A stretch of DNA of 54,104 nucleotides, taken from positions 1-54,104 of the forward strand of contig NZ_LFEE01000018.1 of assembly GCF_001039045.1 (NCBI RefSeq), written 5' to 3'. The notes under the pieces were generated by a model that saw nothing but the letters and a program-made list of their open reading frames with translations, was not told the origin of the DNA and made no database searches. This DNA comes from Lactiplantibacillus herbarum. GTDB lineage: Bacteria; Bacillota; Bacilli; Lactobacillales; Lactobacillaceae. The position numbers were made by a program, and so were the translations under genes. Below are positions 1 to 8,254 of the stretch, one piece after another. The stretch's first letter is position 1. Every line of letters starts with the position of its first letter.

Positions 1-753
1 CGAATGTCAAAGTATCCAAACACGTTCTGAGATTGCTGGCCATGTTACTAGTCAATTGAATTGGGTATAGGCCCGTTGAAGATGAAATTTGTAAGACTAA
101 GAAGATGGTTACTAGCCAAGTCCCTACCGCACCAAGTAAAATTTCGAGTGCAAAGATGATCGATAGGAACGTCCACGCACCAAGTAGTATCAGCAAGAAT
201 AAGCGTGGGTTAGATTGCGTCTTAAGCCCTAAGAATCTGTTCAGTGTTCCGTAAAGTAAGACGGATTGAATCACACCAACAGTGGCAATGATTGACGCTT
301 TGCTGGCCCACCAAGTGAAAAAGTTTTTAGGGTTCTTGAATGGTTTATAACCATCAAACATGGTACCAAGGCCAATCCCGCCAACGAAAATACCAAGTGA
401 AATGGCGAATGGTGCCATCCCAGTCCCGTTATTAGGAACTTTAGATTCGTCAGTAAGGGTTGTTTTAACTGGATTTGCAAGGTAGTAGGCATTGTGGCTA
501 TTGGCATGAATTTTGCTGAGTTTTTGAGAGCCGGATAGGAGTTTAGTCGCGATTGCGGTGTTACCCGCAGTCAACTTGGTCATTGCCAACCCGGATTTAG
601 TTTCGCCAGCATTGATTTGCGTATTGGCGGCTGCTACTTTAGCAAGTCCCTGTTTAATCGGTAAGGTTGTTGGGCTGGCTGGAATCTTTTGTTGCATCGT
701 TGTCAGCCCCGTTCCCATCTGGATACTACTATTTAGAAGTGACTGCCAATCCT
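1..753 (-). pseudogene. YhgE/Pip-family membrane protein, C-terminal fragment (runs off the left edge)
   Basis: Reading the minus strand from about 753 down to 1 gives one uninterrupted frame without a start of its own. It begins around DWQSLLNSSIQMG and continues through a Ser/Ala/Thr-rich extracellular stretch. Then come PNNGTGMAPFAISLG and several hydrophobic helices, including a segment with LILLGAWTFLSIIFALEILL and one ending near SSSTGLYPIQL. This layout matches the C-terminal ABC-2-like membrane half of YhgE/Pip proteins, which are large polytopic membrane proteins of unclear role. The N-terminal half, with its first membrane helix, is absent. It is replaced by the start of an unrelated secreted protein in another frame, so I call this a truncated remnant. 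The true 3' end lies outside the window. Family assignment is from remembered motifs. Confidence 0.65.
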
Positions 754-1076
754 TGGGGGTCCATATCACGATCAATCGCGGTAGCACCGGTACTACTATT
801 GATGCTTTTAGTCGTTTTGAGGCCGGGAATAACATAAAATTCTGGTGCGGAATCTTGATCTAAAGTATTTTTTAAGTGTGGATAGCCTTTTAATAAGCTT
901 TTACTGAACTGGCTGTTAGTTTGAACGGCAGGTGAAATACTAGTGCCATCGCGTTCGACGCTCCAAGTCGAGGCGCCTGCGGTTTGGTCGGCGACTGTTT
1001 TGTGAAAAACAAGTTCGCCAAGTACAACGATAGCCACAATTGAAACGCTAATAAGACTCACTTTTTTTATATTCAA
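729..1076 (-). pseudogene. N-terminal fragment of a putative secreted protein, cut short at a junction with the YhgE remnant
   Basis: This 115-codon frame starts with ATG at 1076, preceded by an AAGGAG-like site on the minus strand. It opens with a hydrophobic signal or anchor (MNIKKVSLISVSIVAIVVL), then a polar region ending in DRDMDPQGLAVTSK and a stop. The DMDPQGLAVT stretch resembles the entry into a beta-propeller-like extracellular domain of lactobacillar exported proteins (weak recollection). The frame stops only a few codons after reaching bases that also encode DWQSLL of the YhgE remnant in another frame. I therefore read it as the 5' end of a longer gene whose remainder was lost. 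It could instead be a genuine short exported protein. Confidence 0.5.
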
Positions 1077-1193
1077 TTAGATTACTCCTTAAGATTATGG
1101 AAATAATAGTTATACAATTATTAAGTTAGTTAAGATTGTGACATAACTAACACTAATAATCCATGATTTACGATTAATTACTAGTAATGAAAT

Positions 1194-1220
1194 CGTTATC
1201 TGAAAAAAGTTCAGATAACG
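1194..1220. repeat. 11-bp perfect inverted repeat in the divergent intergenic region
   Basis: CGTTATCTGAA and its exact reverse complement TTCAGATAACG are separated by 5 bases. The palindrome lies between the leftward truncated gene and the rightward glycosyltransferase gene at 1333. No T-run follows on either strand, so it is not a typical terminator. An operator or an RNA hairpin in the 5' leader of the glycosyltransferase gene are both possible. Confidence 0.5.
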
Positions 1221-1332
1221 TTCAAATTGAACTACTGTTGTCTTAGTGGCGAGACGCCTATACTTGGTTGCAAGTTAGCCGATTGTTCTTTAATAATGGC
1301 TAGTATCAGGCATATTACAGGGGGTAGTTACA

Positions 1333-2331
1333 ATGAATAAAGCACGCTTAACAATTATTGTACCTTGCTATAACGAAGAAGAAGTCTTACCAGAGTCTTC
1401 CAAGGTATTGGGTGGAATCTTAAATCAGTTAATTCAAAAGAATCAAATCAGTTCTGCCAGCAAATTGTTGTTTGTTGATGATGGTAGTAAAGATAAAACC
1501 TGGGAAATTATTAAGGGTTTAGAGAAGCAAGCTGCTATTTTTACAGGAATTAAGTTCAGTCGTAATTTTGGTCACCAGAATGCGTTAATGGCTGGAATGA
1601 AAACGGCCGCTGCAACGTCGGATGCCGTGATTACCATTGACGCTGATCTTCAGGATGATCCTAATGTGATTCCAGAAATGGTGATGAAGTTCAACGAGGG
1701 TAGCGACATTGTCCTCGGTGTCCGTAATGACCGTACCACGGATTCACGTTTTAAACGTTGGACGGCCGAGACCTTTTACAGTTTGATGGGGCGCATTGGG
1801 GTTCAATTAGTACCTGATCACGCGGACTTCCGACTATTGAGTCATCGGGCCGTCAACGCGCTGATGCGTTATTCTGAAACTAACTTATTCTTACGGGGAA
1901 TTATCCCACAACTAGGTTTTCCGACAACCAAACTTTATTATCAGCGCAAGCCCCGGTTTGCTGGTAAATCAAAGTATCCATTTCGCAAGATGTTAGCATT
2001 TGCAATGGATGGGGTGACCTCATTTTCGATTGCACCAATCAAAGCCATTCTGTCAGTGGGGATCGTTATTAGTGTGATCAGCTTGGGTATGATGTTGTAC
2101 GCCTTTATCAAAGGCCTTTTCGGTACGACTGTCGATGGCTGGGCCTCATTGATGACCAGTCTGTGGTTCCTGGGTGGTGTTCAGTTGATTGGAATCAGCA
2201 TTGTTGGTGAATACGTAGGCAAGATCTTTGCTGAAGTTAAACACCGTCCACGCTATATTATTGAGACTGATGATTATACGGTAGCACAACGACCAGCAGT
2301 GTTGGCTCAACAGCAACGGGTACGCGGATGA
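1333..2331 (+). CDS. GT2-family polyprenyl-phosphate glycosyltransferase (CsbB/GtrB/DPM1-like)
   Basis: This membrane-anchored family 2 glycosyltransferase probably transfers a sugar from a nucleotide-sugar to undecaprenyl phosphate on the inner face of the membrane. The 332-residue protein begins with the GT-A fold motif TIIVPCYNEEEVLPES and continues with FVDDGSKDKT and the metal-binding segment TIDADLQDDP near residues 90-100. Two hydrophobic helices near residues 230-295 are the usual C-terminal anchor of CsbB/GtrB proteins. ATG 1333 has an AGGGGGTAG site 8 bases upstream. The stop overlaps the next gene by 4 bases (ATGA), implying translational coupling. With the large membrane proteins nearby it probably supplies a lipid-linked sugar for surface-polymer decoration. 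The sugar cannot be read from sequence. Confidence 0.88.
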   Translation: MNKARLTIIVPCYNEEEVLPESSKVLGGILNQLIQKNQISSASKLLFVDDGSKDKTWEIIKGLEKQAAIFTGIKFSRNFGHQNALMAGMKTAAATSDAVITIDADLQDDPNVIPEMVMKFNEGSDIVLGVRNDRTTDSRFKRWTAETFYSLMGRIGVQLVPDHADFRLLSHRAVNALMRYSETNLFLRGIIPQLGFPTTKLYYQRKPRFAGKSKYPFRKMLAFAMDGVTSFSIAPIKAILSVGIVISVISLGMMLYAFIKGLFGTTVDGWASLMTSLWFLGGVQLIGISIVGEYVGKIFAEVKHRPRYIIETDDYTVAQRPAVLAQQQRVRG

Positions 2332-4313
2332 AGTCGCTCGTAAGGGGCGTTAATTGGTTAACCGCTGGTTTCTTAGGATGCGCACTTTTAGTCGCATGGC
2401 TCCAACCGGTTAACTTTTTAGGCGACCCAGATTGGCCTTCGCCAGCCGTTATTTTAGTGTTGGTACTAGGCCTATTAATTGTTCTGAATGCAGGACGCGC
2501 TTGGTTACGCCAGTGCTCAGAACGGACTTATCGCTGGTTGCTCTGGGCGACTGTGGGATTAATAATCATTGCACAGTTGGCTGTTGCCATTAATTTTATC
2601 GATGTGGGCCGTGCAGATGCTTTCTTTGTCCGTAATCAGGCGATTGCACTGGCACAAGGAAAGCATGTTTGGGCGCATTACTTTATGATCTATCCCAATA
2701 ATGTTAATTTCGTGTTGCTAGAGGCGACATTGATCAAGCACATTATCAGTTTTGTAGCAACGCCTTGGACTATCTTGAATGGACTCAGATTTATCTGGGT
2801 CGATACGGGTTTAGTTAGTGGCTTATATTTACTAAAGCGTTGGCGACGTTGGCAGCCAGGGGCACTGGCCTTGTTAGTGATATGGCTAGTCAGTGTGCCA
2901 ATCTATGCGTATAGTTTGTTTGCCTATACGGACTTCTTGGTATTACCAATAATGGTTGATAGCTTGGCGTTGTTGATAGCCAGTTTACATCAAAATAATT
3001 GGCGACGTTGGCTACTACAACTACTGAATGGGTTGTTGGTTGCCTTTGGCCTAGTCATGAAATCCAACTTGATTATTTTATGGATTGCGATGTTGATCAT
3101 CGTTGTCGTATTAGGCATTCAGCATCGGTTAACTTGGCGTCAAGTTGCTAGTTGGTTAGTGAGTGCCATTGTCACGTTGGCTTTAATGATGGGCGCCATG
3201 AAGATTGCTCAGCAACGGGCTGGTTACCAACAGAATGTCAACGTAGCCTTACCAACGACCAGCTGGGTTGCAATGAGTTTAAATCCTAAGAGTAGTGGTC
3301 AATATCAGGGCAGTGATTTCCGAGCAGTCAAGGACACTAAAACGGCAGTAGCTAAGCAGGCTCAAACTAAAACGATGATCAGTCAGCGCCTGCAACAAAT
3401 GGGTGTTAGTGGAACAATCGTGCATTTGTTGAAGAAGTTTCGCATCTTCTGGGCGACGGGTAACTTTGATAGCTTTAAGTTAACGACGCAGTGGATACAT
3501 GCGCCTGGCTGGTATCAAAATAACCAACGTCAAATTCAGTTTTGGTTAGTTACTATGAGCCAAGTCATCTATTTGACGATGCTCGTACAAGGAATCTGGG
3601 TGCTCTTAAAGCGTAATGATTGGCCAATCTTCTTCATTTCATTAACAACGCTCGGACTGATGTTTTTCCATGTTATCTTATGGGAGGTCGAAGGGCGCTA
3701 TGCCTTGCCAATTTTACCAGGACTGATGCTATTAAGTATCCTTGCTGGCAGTGAACTACCAGTATGGCATCGACAAGCGCACGGACGGCGGCAGCTGACG
3801 TGGACTGCAATCGTATTGGCTGGCTTTAGCATGGTGAGTTTGTGGCAGACGAGCCAAACGACGCTAATTAAAAATGAAGTGGTTGGTCGGCAAGGTAACG
3901 GGATTTATATCCAGCCTACTTTTAAGACGCTTCAAGTGGGTCAGCAAGTTGTCGTTACGATGCCGACTAGCGGTCTTAGCAATACCATTCAGTTGACACC
4001 AAAAAATGGTCGTGGTCGAGTGACCATTCAGCTGCGCCGACATAATCAGTTGATCAAACGATGGACCGGTACGACTAAGCAGTTAACCAATTTGCACTAT
4101 TCAAACGCGCAGACGGGGACGTTAAAGTTAACGATTAAGAATATCGGTCAGTCGCCAACAGCGTATGGTGCGATGGTTGCGGCATACAATCCTAGTTCAG
4201 GTCAGATAACAAAGACTAATCAAGCCTATATCCAGTATTTTGTTCAGCGGCAGTTGCAACAACCAAAAACGCTAACCAGCAGCGCGGTGTCTGTGGGGTG
4301 TGATGCTAGTTAG
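2328..4313 (+). CDS. Polytopic membrane glycosyltransferase-like protein (GT-C type, GT39-like)
   Basis: A 661-residue integral membrane protein with about ten hydrophobic helices in the first 490 residues. An Arg/Lys-rich loop lies around KRWRRW, and a soluble beta-rich tail occupies about residues 515-645. The first extracytoplasmic loop carries acidic residues (NFIDVGRADAFF), as in GT-C enzymes that use polyprenyl-phosphate sugars. The gene overlaps the upstream CsbB-like gene by 4 bases, so this is probably the transferase that uses the lipid-linked sugar made by its partner on the outer face. The acceptor, such as teichoic acid, exopolysaccharide or glycoprotein, is unknown. I recognise the fold class rather than a named family. 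Confidence 0.7.
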   Translation: MKSLVRGVNWLTAGFLGCALLVAWLQPVNFLGDPDWPSPAVILVLVLGLLIVLNAGRAWLRQCSERTYRWLLWATVGLIIIAQLAVAINFIDVGRADAFFVRNQAIALAQGKHVWAHYFMIYPNNVNFVLLEATLIKHIISFVATPWTILNGLRFIWVDTGLVSGLYLLKRWRRWQPGALALLVIWLVSVPIYAYSLFAYTDFLVLPIMVDSLALLIASLHQNNWRRWLLQLLNGLLVAFGLVMKSNLIILWIAMLIIVVVLGIQHRLTWRQVASWLVSAIVTLALMMGAMKIAQQRAGYQQNVNVALPTTSWVAMSLNPKSSGQYQGSDFRAVKDTKTAVAKQAQTKTMISQRLQQMGVSGTIVHLLKKFRIFWATGNFDSFKLTTQWIHAPGWYQNNQRQIQFWLVTMSQVIYLTMLVQGIWVLLKRNDWPIFFISLTTLGLMFFHVILWEVEGRYALPILPGLMLLSILAGSELPVWHRQAHGRRQLTWTAIVLAGFSMVSLWQTSQTTLIKNEVVGRQGNGIYIQPTFKTLQVGQQVVVTMPTSGLSNTIQLTPKNGRGRVTIQLRRHNQLIKRWTGTTKQLTNLHYSNAQTGTLKLTIKNIGQSPTAYGAMVAAYNPSSGQITKTNQAYIQYFVQRQLQQPKTLTSSAVSVGCDAS

Positions 4314-4429
4314 TTTAAGTGCCACGATAGTTGCGGTTTGGTGGGCACCTAAATCCGAAAAGGAGGAATGATCGTCATCTGACGGTAACGGCTAGACGGA
4401 GCTTACGACAACTGAATTATATTCAATTA

Positions 4430-4470
4430 AACTAGACTAATCAGTCATTTGATTAGTCTAGTTTTTTGAG
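4430..4470 (+). terminator. Intrinsic terminator of the glycosyltransferase pair
   Basis: A perfect 14-bp stem (AACTAGACTAATCA with TGATTAGTCTAGTT) with a 6-base loop is followed by a run of T. It ends the rightward two-gene unit. Confidence 0.85.
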
Positions 4471-4493
4471 CTATTTAGTTTAGATTAATGAAC

Positions 4494-4527
4494 ACAAAAA
4501 AACTGACTGGACAAGCTGTCCAATCAG
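4494..4527 (-). terminator. Leftward intrinsic terminator without an assigned gene
   Basis: Read on the minus strand, an 11-bp stem with one mismatch (arms at 4503-4513 and 4517-4527) is followed by a T-run that appears as A at 4494-4502. The YfhO gene already has its own terminator at 5067-5108. This one may therefore serve an unannotated leftward transcript arising in 4530-5060, or be back-up termination. Confidence 0.6.
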
Positions 4528-5066
4528 CAACTTAACTAAATAGTCTAACTTACCTGCGGAGTGAGTTATTAGAAATGTAGCTAAGGTAAAACTGTTAATA
4601 CGGAGAAGGATCCCTAATTCCTTCAACAATTAGGGAACAACTCTATTATCATGTTATTTAGCTAACCCCGCCATTCAGATTGTCTGAATGTTATCTGAAA
4701 TTTTATCAGAAAGTGGGTTGTTGATTTAAATCTGTTGAATGGAATAGTCAAGTAGAGAAAGTTATATTCTGCTTGAAATTGTTAGTAGCAACTACTAGTG
4801 CAATTATCAAATTTGTTATGATTCGACTGGGTGTTAAGACCAAAAATTGGATCCTCAACAGGTCTGCCGATAATAGCGTGGTAAAGCAGGATTTTAAGGT
4901 GATTTAAGTCATTCTATTGAGCGCTGTGATTAAGTTTGGGTTATACATTATACTGTGCTTAAAGGGATTTCTTGAAGGCTTGAGTGACGGCGGATTGCTG
5001 TGGTCAGCCAGTATAGTGTGTTATCAAATGGGCAGATTACTGTCCCGTATCAATGATATTAAATAA

Positions 5067-5108
5067 AAAAATCGCTCTTGAATCGTTATACGATCAATTC
5101 AAGAGCGA
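5067..5108 (-). terminator. Intrinsic terminator of the YfhO-family gene
   Basis: On the minus strand an 11-bp stem (arms TCGCTCTTGAA at 5072-5082 and TTCAAGAGCGA at 5098-5108) is followed by a T-run (A at 5065-5071). Confidence 0.85.
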
Positions 5109-5158
5109 CCAACTTATTTTATTGATGTTGCTAAGGTGATGGTGCGGTTAATTAGTTA

Positions 5159-7720
5159 TTAGTCTTGCTGTTTACGTCTACGAAACCAAACATTCAATAA
5201 GCCGAAACTCACCAGACTGATTAATGAAATGATAACACCGGGACGTAATCCAGGTACGTGGTAAGTCATTTGAATCTGATTCTTACCTGCCTGGATTGGT
5301 AAAGCGGTCATACCGCCAATTACAGTTTGCGGTGTTACGGCCTGACCATTAACGGTAGCGCTCCAACCCTTATCAGCAGGGATTGCGATGTATAGCCATT
5401 TTTGATTAGAACGATTCGTTATTTGACCACTAACAACGGTTTGCGTTCCCGTAACGTGGTAAGTCGGGGTGAAACGACTGGCTAATAAGGACTGTTTAAC
5501 TTGATTGAATTTGGCTTGGTTGAGACTCGCAATGTGAACGTGGGTACCTAGTATCGGCTGAGTGCGTTTGACTGTTAGGGTGACTACAGTACCCTTAGTG
5601 AAGTCACCAAGGTAACGAGATACGATGGCACCGTCAGCGTTGAACTTAGTTGGGACAAGGTGGCCGTTCACGCGCATTGTTGAGAATTTAGAATTACCCA
5701 ACGTGTCGTTATAGTAGAGTGAACCGGTATTGTTCATTCTCAATTGGACGGTGTGAAGGTAACCGTAAGTAGTTGCACTGGGATCAGATTTGACCTTGTC
5801 ATTGAGTACGGTAGCACTAGCAAAGTAAGGTGTCTTACTAGGTTGCAGGCTCTGTAAGATTTTCTCCTGATTAGCTAGCGCGCTGTTGGCTTGTAATGAA
5901 AGTTGTTTAAACGCGTTTGAGACGACGAAGCCGAGACCATTATTGCTACGCATGCTGGTGTTGGCACTACCGGTAACGTTCAATTGAACATCGTATTTAA
6001 TATCTAGCAGTAACTCACTGACTGGGTTAAGCCCTTCAGAGCTGACACGACGGACATTTTTAGAATAGAGTCCGAGCGACTTAAGCATTAACCGAGTTTG
6101 ATTAGTAAAAGTTGAACTGTAATAAGTGATGTCATGGAAGTTAAAGAGCATCGGGTCATTGTAGTTACGGTATTTACTATTGTAGCTAAAGGCCTGATTG
6201 ATCAAGGTATTCTGATTTTCTACACGGTACAGCTGACCATCAGGATCGTTGACCGTTTGCATCTGTTGGTATTCGCGCTTGTAGGCTTGAATATAGGCAC
6301 TTTCGTTACCGTATGAGGTGTTTTGCATCGTTAAGTAACTATTGGTTCCGAGTTCTGCAATCACGATCCCGGCTAGTAATAACTGTTGCTGGCGATTGAT
6401 GGTTGTAAATAGTGCTAACGCAGTAGCTATCACAGCAATTAAACTGAGTAATAAGGTTGAGATTGCCAGTAGATCAGCACTGGATAGTTGCACGAACCAG
6501 CCGATAATGAGCAATCCGGCCAGCAGTGTCGGCAGCTGCCAACGCCATTTAAGCGCAATTTTTTGAGGATCAGCTTGCCAAGCCTCAAAGGCAACCATTA
6601 TCAGGACAAAACTGAAGAAGAACGCATTACGGTATGGAAATCCTGCGGGACGTTGGAACATGTGCCACATAGTATCGATAGTTCGAATTTCCATACTTAG
6701 AAATAGGGCAATCAATAGTCCAGCAACGTGCTTTTTGTGCCCCTTTTTAATTAAGGGATGAACAAAGTAGGCCAGTGCTAATAAAACGACTAGTGTACTA
6801 CTAAAAAGTGTAGGTGCATGCGACAACCGGGTTGCAAAACTATTAGCACCTAAGCCCAATTGACTGAAGACGGATAGACCGAATTCGGGAATTGGGAGGT
6901 AACTACTAAGCTTAACAGCTGATTTTGCCGTAGTAAGCATTCCGAGGCCAGTGGGGATTAAGAGAAACATCGTACTGAGACCACTAAACAGGGTGGTCAG
7001 AATGACGTTACGGATTAATTTTGATTGCTGCTTACAAGTTTGCCAGATAGAGGCGTTTGGTGTTTTTAATTCAAATAGTTGGTAGATGAAATAATAGATG
7101 ACGAACAGGACGGTCATGTAACCGAGATAGTAATCCGTGATGATGCTGACCCATAACCAGCCAAAGAAACGAGCGGGATGCCCCGTTTTAATTAAGTGGT
7201 CGAGACCATCAATTACTAAGGGTAACCAGATAAGGGCATCTAACCACATGATGGTGAAGTAATTCAAGGCAACGAAGCCTGACAGACTGAAAGCTAGTCC
7301 GAAAATTGCGGTTGACCATCTACTTGTATAGAAATGATTCTGTAAGAAAATCGTCATCGTAATGGCAATCGCTGCAATCTTTAACATAATCAGGACACTG
7401 AGGCCGGTCGGAATATTGGCCGCAGGGAATAAAAGAATGATTAAGTTAAAGGGGCTTAGTAAATAATAGGCAATAGTAGGAAGCGCGTTACCGCCCAGCG
7501 ATTGTGAAAATGAGTATAGTTGAAAACTATGGGTCAGTATTGCATGACGGTAAGCAGTGAAAAAGGATAAGTATTGACCGCCCATATCGCTAATGAGTAA
7601 GTTATGATTTCCGAATGGCGTAATTCCCTGAACAGCGAAAACGATTCCCATAATAACAATGGCGAGCATGCCTGCAACTACTGGCACCTGCCATCGATGA
7701 CCCCTGATTTTTGTTTGCAT
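5159..7720 (-). CDS. YfhO-family membrane protein, probable GT-C glycosyltransferase for surface polymers
   Basis: This 853-residue protein starts with a cytoplasmic basic stretch and a first helix, then an acidic extracytoplasmic loop with LLISDMGGQYLSFFTAYR. The ISDMGGQY segment is characteristic of YfhO. About a dozen helices run to residue 465, followed by a large beta-rich outer domain (about 470-815) and a last helix with a basic tail (RRRKQQD). YfhO proteins of Bacillus and Listeria work with CsbB-type enzymes to add sugars to lipoteichoic acid outside the cell. A CsbB-like gene lies 2.8 kb away on the opposite strand, which supports that role here. ATG 7720 has a CGGAG site about 10 bases upstream. 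Substrate and acceptor are inferred by family only. Confidence 0.85.
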   Translation of the reverse strand: MQTKIRGHRWQVPVVAGMLAIVIMGIVFAVQGITPFGNHNLLISDMGGQYLSFFTAYRHAILTHSFQLYSFSQSLGGNALPTIAYYLLSPFNLIILLFPAANIPTGLSVLIMLKIAAIAITMTIFLQNHFYTSRWSTAIFGLAFSLSGFVALNYFTIMWLDALIWLPLVIDGLDHLIKTGHPARFFGWLWVSIITDYYLGYMTVLFVIYYFIYQLFELKTPNASIWQTCKQQSKLIRNVILTTLFSGLSTMFLLIPTGLGMLTTAKSAVKLSSYLPIPEFGLSVFSQLGLGANSFATRLSHAPTLFSSTLVVLLALAYFVHPLIKKGHKKHVAGLLIALFLSMEIRTIDTMWHMFQRPAGFPYRNAFFFSFVLIMVAFEAWQADPQKIALKWRWQLPTLLAGLLIIGWFVQLSSADLLAISTLLLSLIAVIATALALFTTINRQQQLLLAGIVIAELGTNSYLTMQNTSYGNESAYIQAYKREYQQMQTVNDPDGQLYRVENQNTLINQAFSYNSKYRNYNDPMLFNFHDITYYSSTFTNQTRLMLKSLGLYSKNVRRVSSEGLNPVSELLLDIKYDVQLNVTGSANTSMRSNNGLGFVVSNAFKQLSLQANSALANQEKILQSLQPSKTPYFASATVLNDKVKSDPSATTYGYLHTVQLRMNNTGSLYYNDTLGNSKFSTMRVNGHLVPTKFNADGAIVSRYLGDFTKGTVVTLTVKRTQPILGTHVHIASLNQAKFNQVKQSLLASRFTPTYHVTGTQTVVSGQITNRSNQKWLYIAIPADKGWSATVNGQAVTPQTVIGGMTALPIQAGKNQIQMTYHVPGLRPGVIISLISLVSFGLLNVWFRRRKQQD

Positions 7721-7923
7721 TTGTATTCAACTCCGATATCAATAATAGGTTCAATTATACCGTGGTTAACTGGGAAAACCATTTAGGTCAAACGAGAGTT
7801 TTCTGAAAATTTCTAAGAATTAACTGATCCTGCTAATGGTTAATCATGGCAATTAAGTGTTTAGTTATCAATGTATTCACAAGTTTAACACAGCATAAGG
7901 TGGGCTTCGAATAGATGCGCTTG

Positions 7924-7955
7924 TTGACAATTAGTTGGTAAAGTGATTTGATAAA
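7924..7955 (+). promoter_or_regulatory. Possible promoter of the riboflavin operon
   Basis: A consensus -35 hexamer TTGACA lies at 7924-7929, with weak AT-rich -10 candidates (TTTGAT at 7947, TTGATA at 7948). It is about 20-45 bases before the FMN aptamer, the expected place, but the -10 match is poor. The 200 bases to its left, back to the YfhO gene, show nothing I can name. Confidence 0.4.
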
Positions 7956-7972
7956 GAGCGAAAACTAAATAC

Positions 7973-8100
7973 GATTTCTTCGGGGCAGGGTGCAATTCCC
8001 GACCGACGGTAACAACTTAGGTTGAAGTCCGTGACCCGCGTAAGCGGTTGACCCAGTGCAAGTCTGGGACCGACAGTATAGTCTGGATGGGAGAAGAAAA
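7973..8100 (+). promoter_or_regulatory. FMN riboswitch (RFN element)
   Basis: The highly conserved aptamer of FMN riboswitches is readable from GGGGCAGGGTGCAATTCCCG (7982-8001) through ACCGACGGT, CCGTGACCCGCG, the variable arm, AGTGCAAGTCTGGGACCGACAGT, and GGATGGGAGAAGA closing the P1 stem. It binds flavin mononucleotide in the nascent transcript. The terminator about 100 bases downstream and the rib genes behind it indicate control at transcription: FMN favours termination and low FMN allows read-through. Confidence 0.97.
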
Positions 8101-8201
8101 TTATTGCTTAAACTATTAGGCAGTAGTGGCTACAAAATGACCTTTTAAGGGGTTCTTTTTGGTGTTTTCTACTGGTGAAATCTATTTGGCAATCTCTTAA
8201 A

Positions 8202-8239
8202 CACCCGATTATCGATTCTGATAAGCGGGTGTTTTTATT
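8202..8239 (+). terminator. Riboswitch-controlled terminator before the riboflavin genes
   Basis: A 12-bp stem with one mismatch (CACCCGATTATC with GATAAGCGGGTG) and a 6-base loop is followed by a T-rich run. It lies between the FMN aptamer and the first rib gene, as expected of the expression platform. The ribD ribosome binding site TTGGAGGTG follows directly. Confidence 0.9.
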
Positions 8240-8254
8240 TTTGGAGGTGCACAA

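Larger units (their letters stand above)
4314..5158. other. 845-base gene-poor region with stacked palindromes and an orphan leftward terminator
   Basis: No convincing protein gene is present. From left to right it holds the rightward terminator at 4430-4470, a leftward terminator at 4494-4527 with no obvious gene feeding it, a 9-bp perfect inverted repeat TCCCTAATT/AATTAGGGA at 4611-4636, a 7-bp one ATTCAGA/TCTGAAT at 4673-4689 and a shorter one at 4693-4709. Further right is a 49-codon rightward frame from TTG 4917 to the stop at 5064-5066. Its start is hydrophobic (SAVIKFGLYIILCLKG) and it has only a poorly placed AAGGTGA upstream. I do not call it a gene. Confidence 0.5.

Noticed and set aside
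271-507. Leftward 78-codon frame
   Set aside because: It lies in another frame inside the YhgE/Pip remnant, whose own frame stays open and matches the family.
558-863. Rightward 101-codon frame across the left-edge remnants
   Set aside because: It is antisense to two frames with protein-family character, has no ribosome binding site and resembles no family.
4917-5066. 49-codon hydrophobic frame as a small toxin or membrane peptide
   Set aside because: TTG start with a poorly spaced binding site and no recognised family; kept only as part of an observation about the region.
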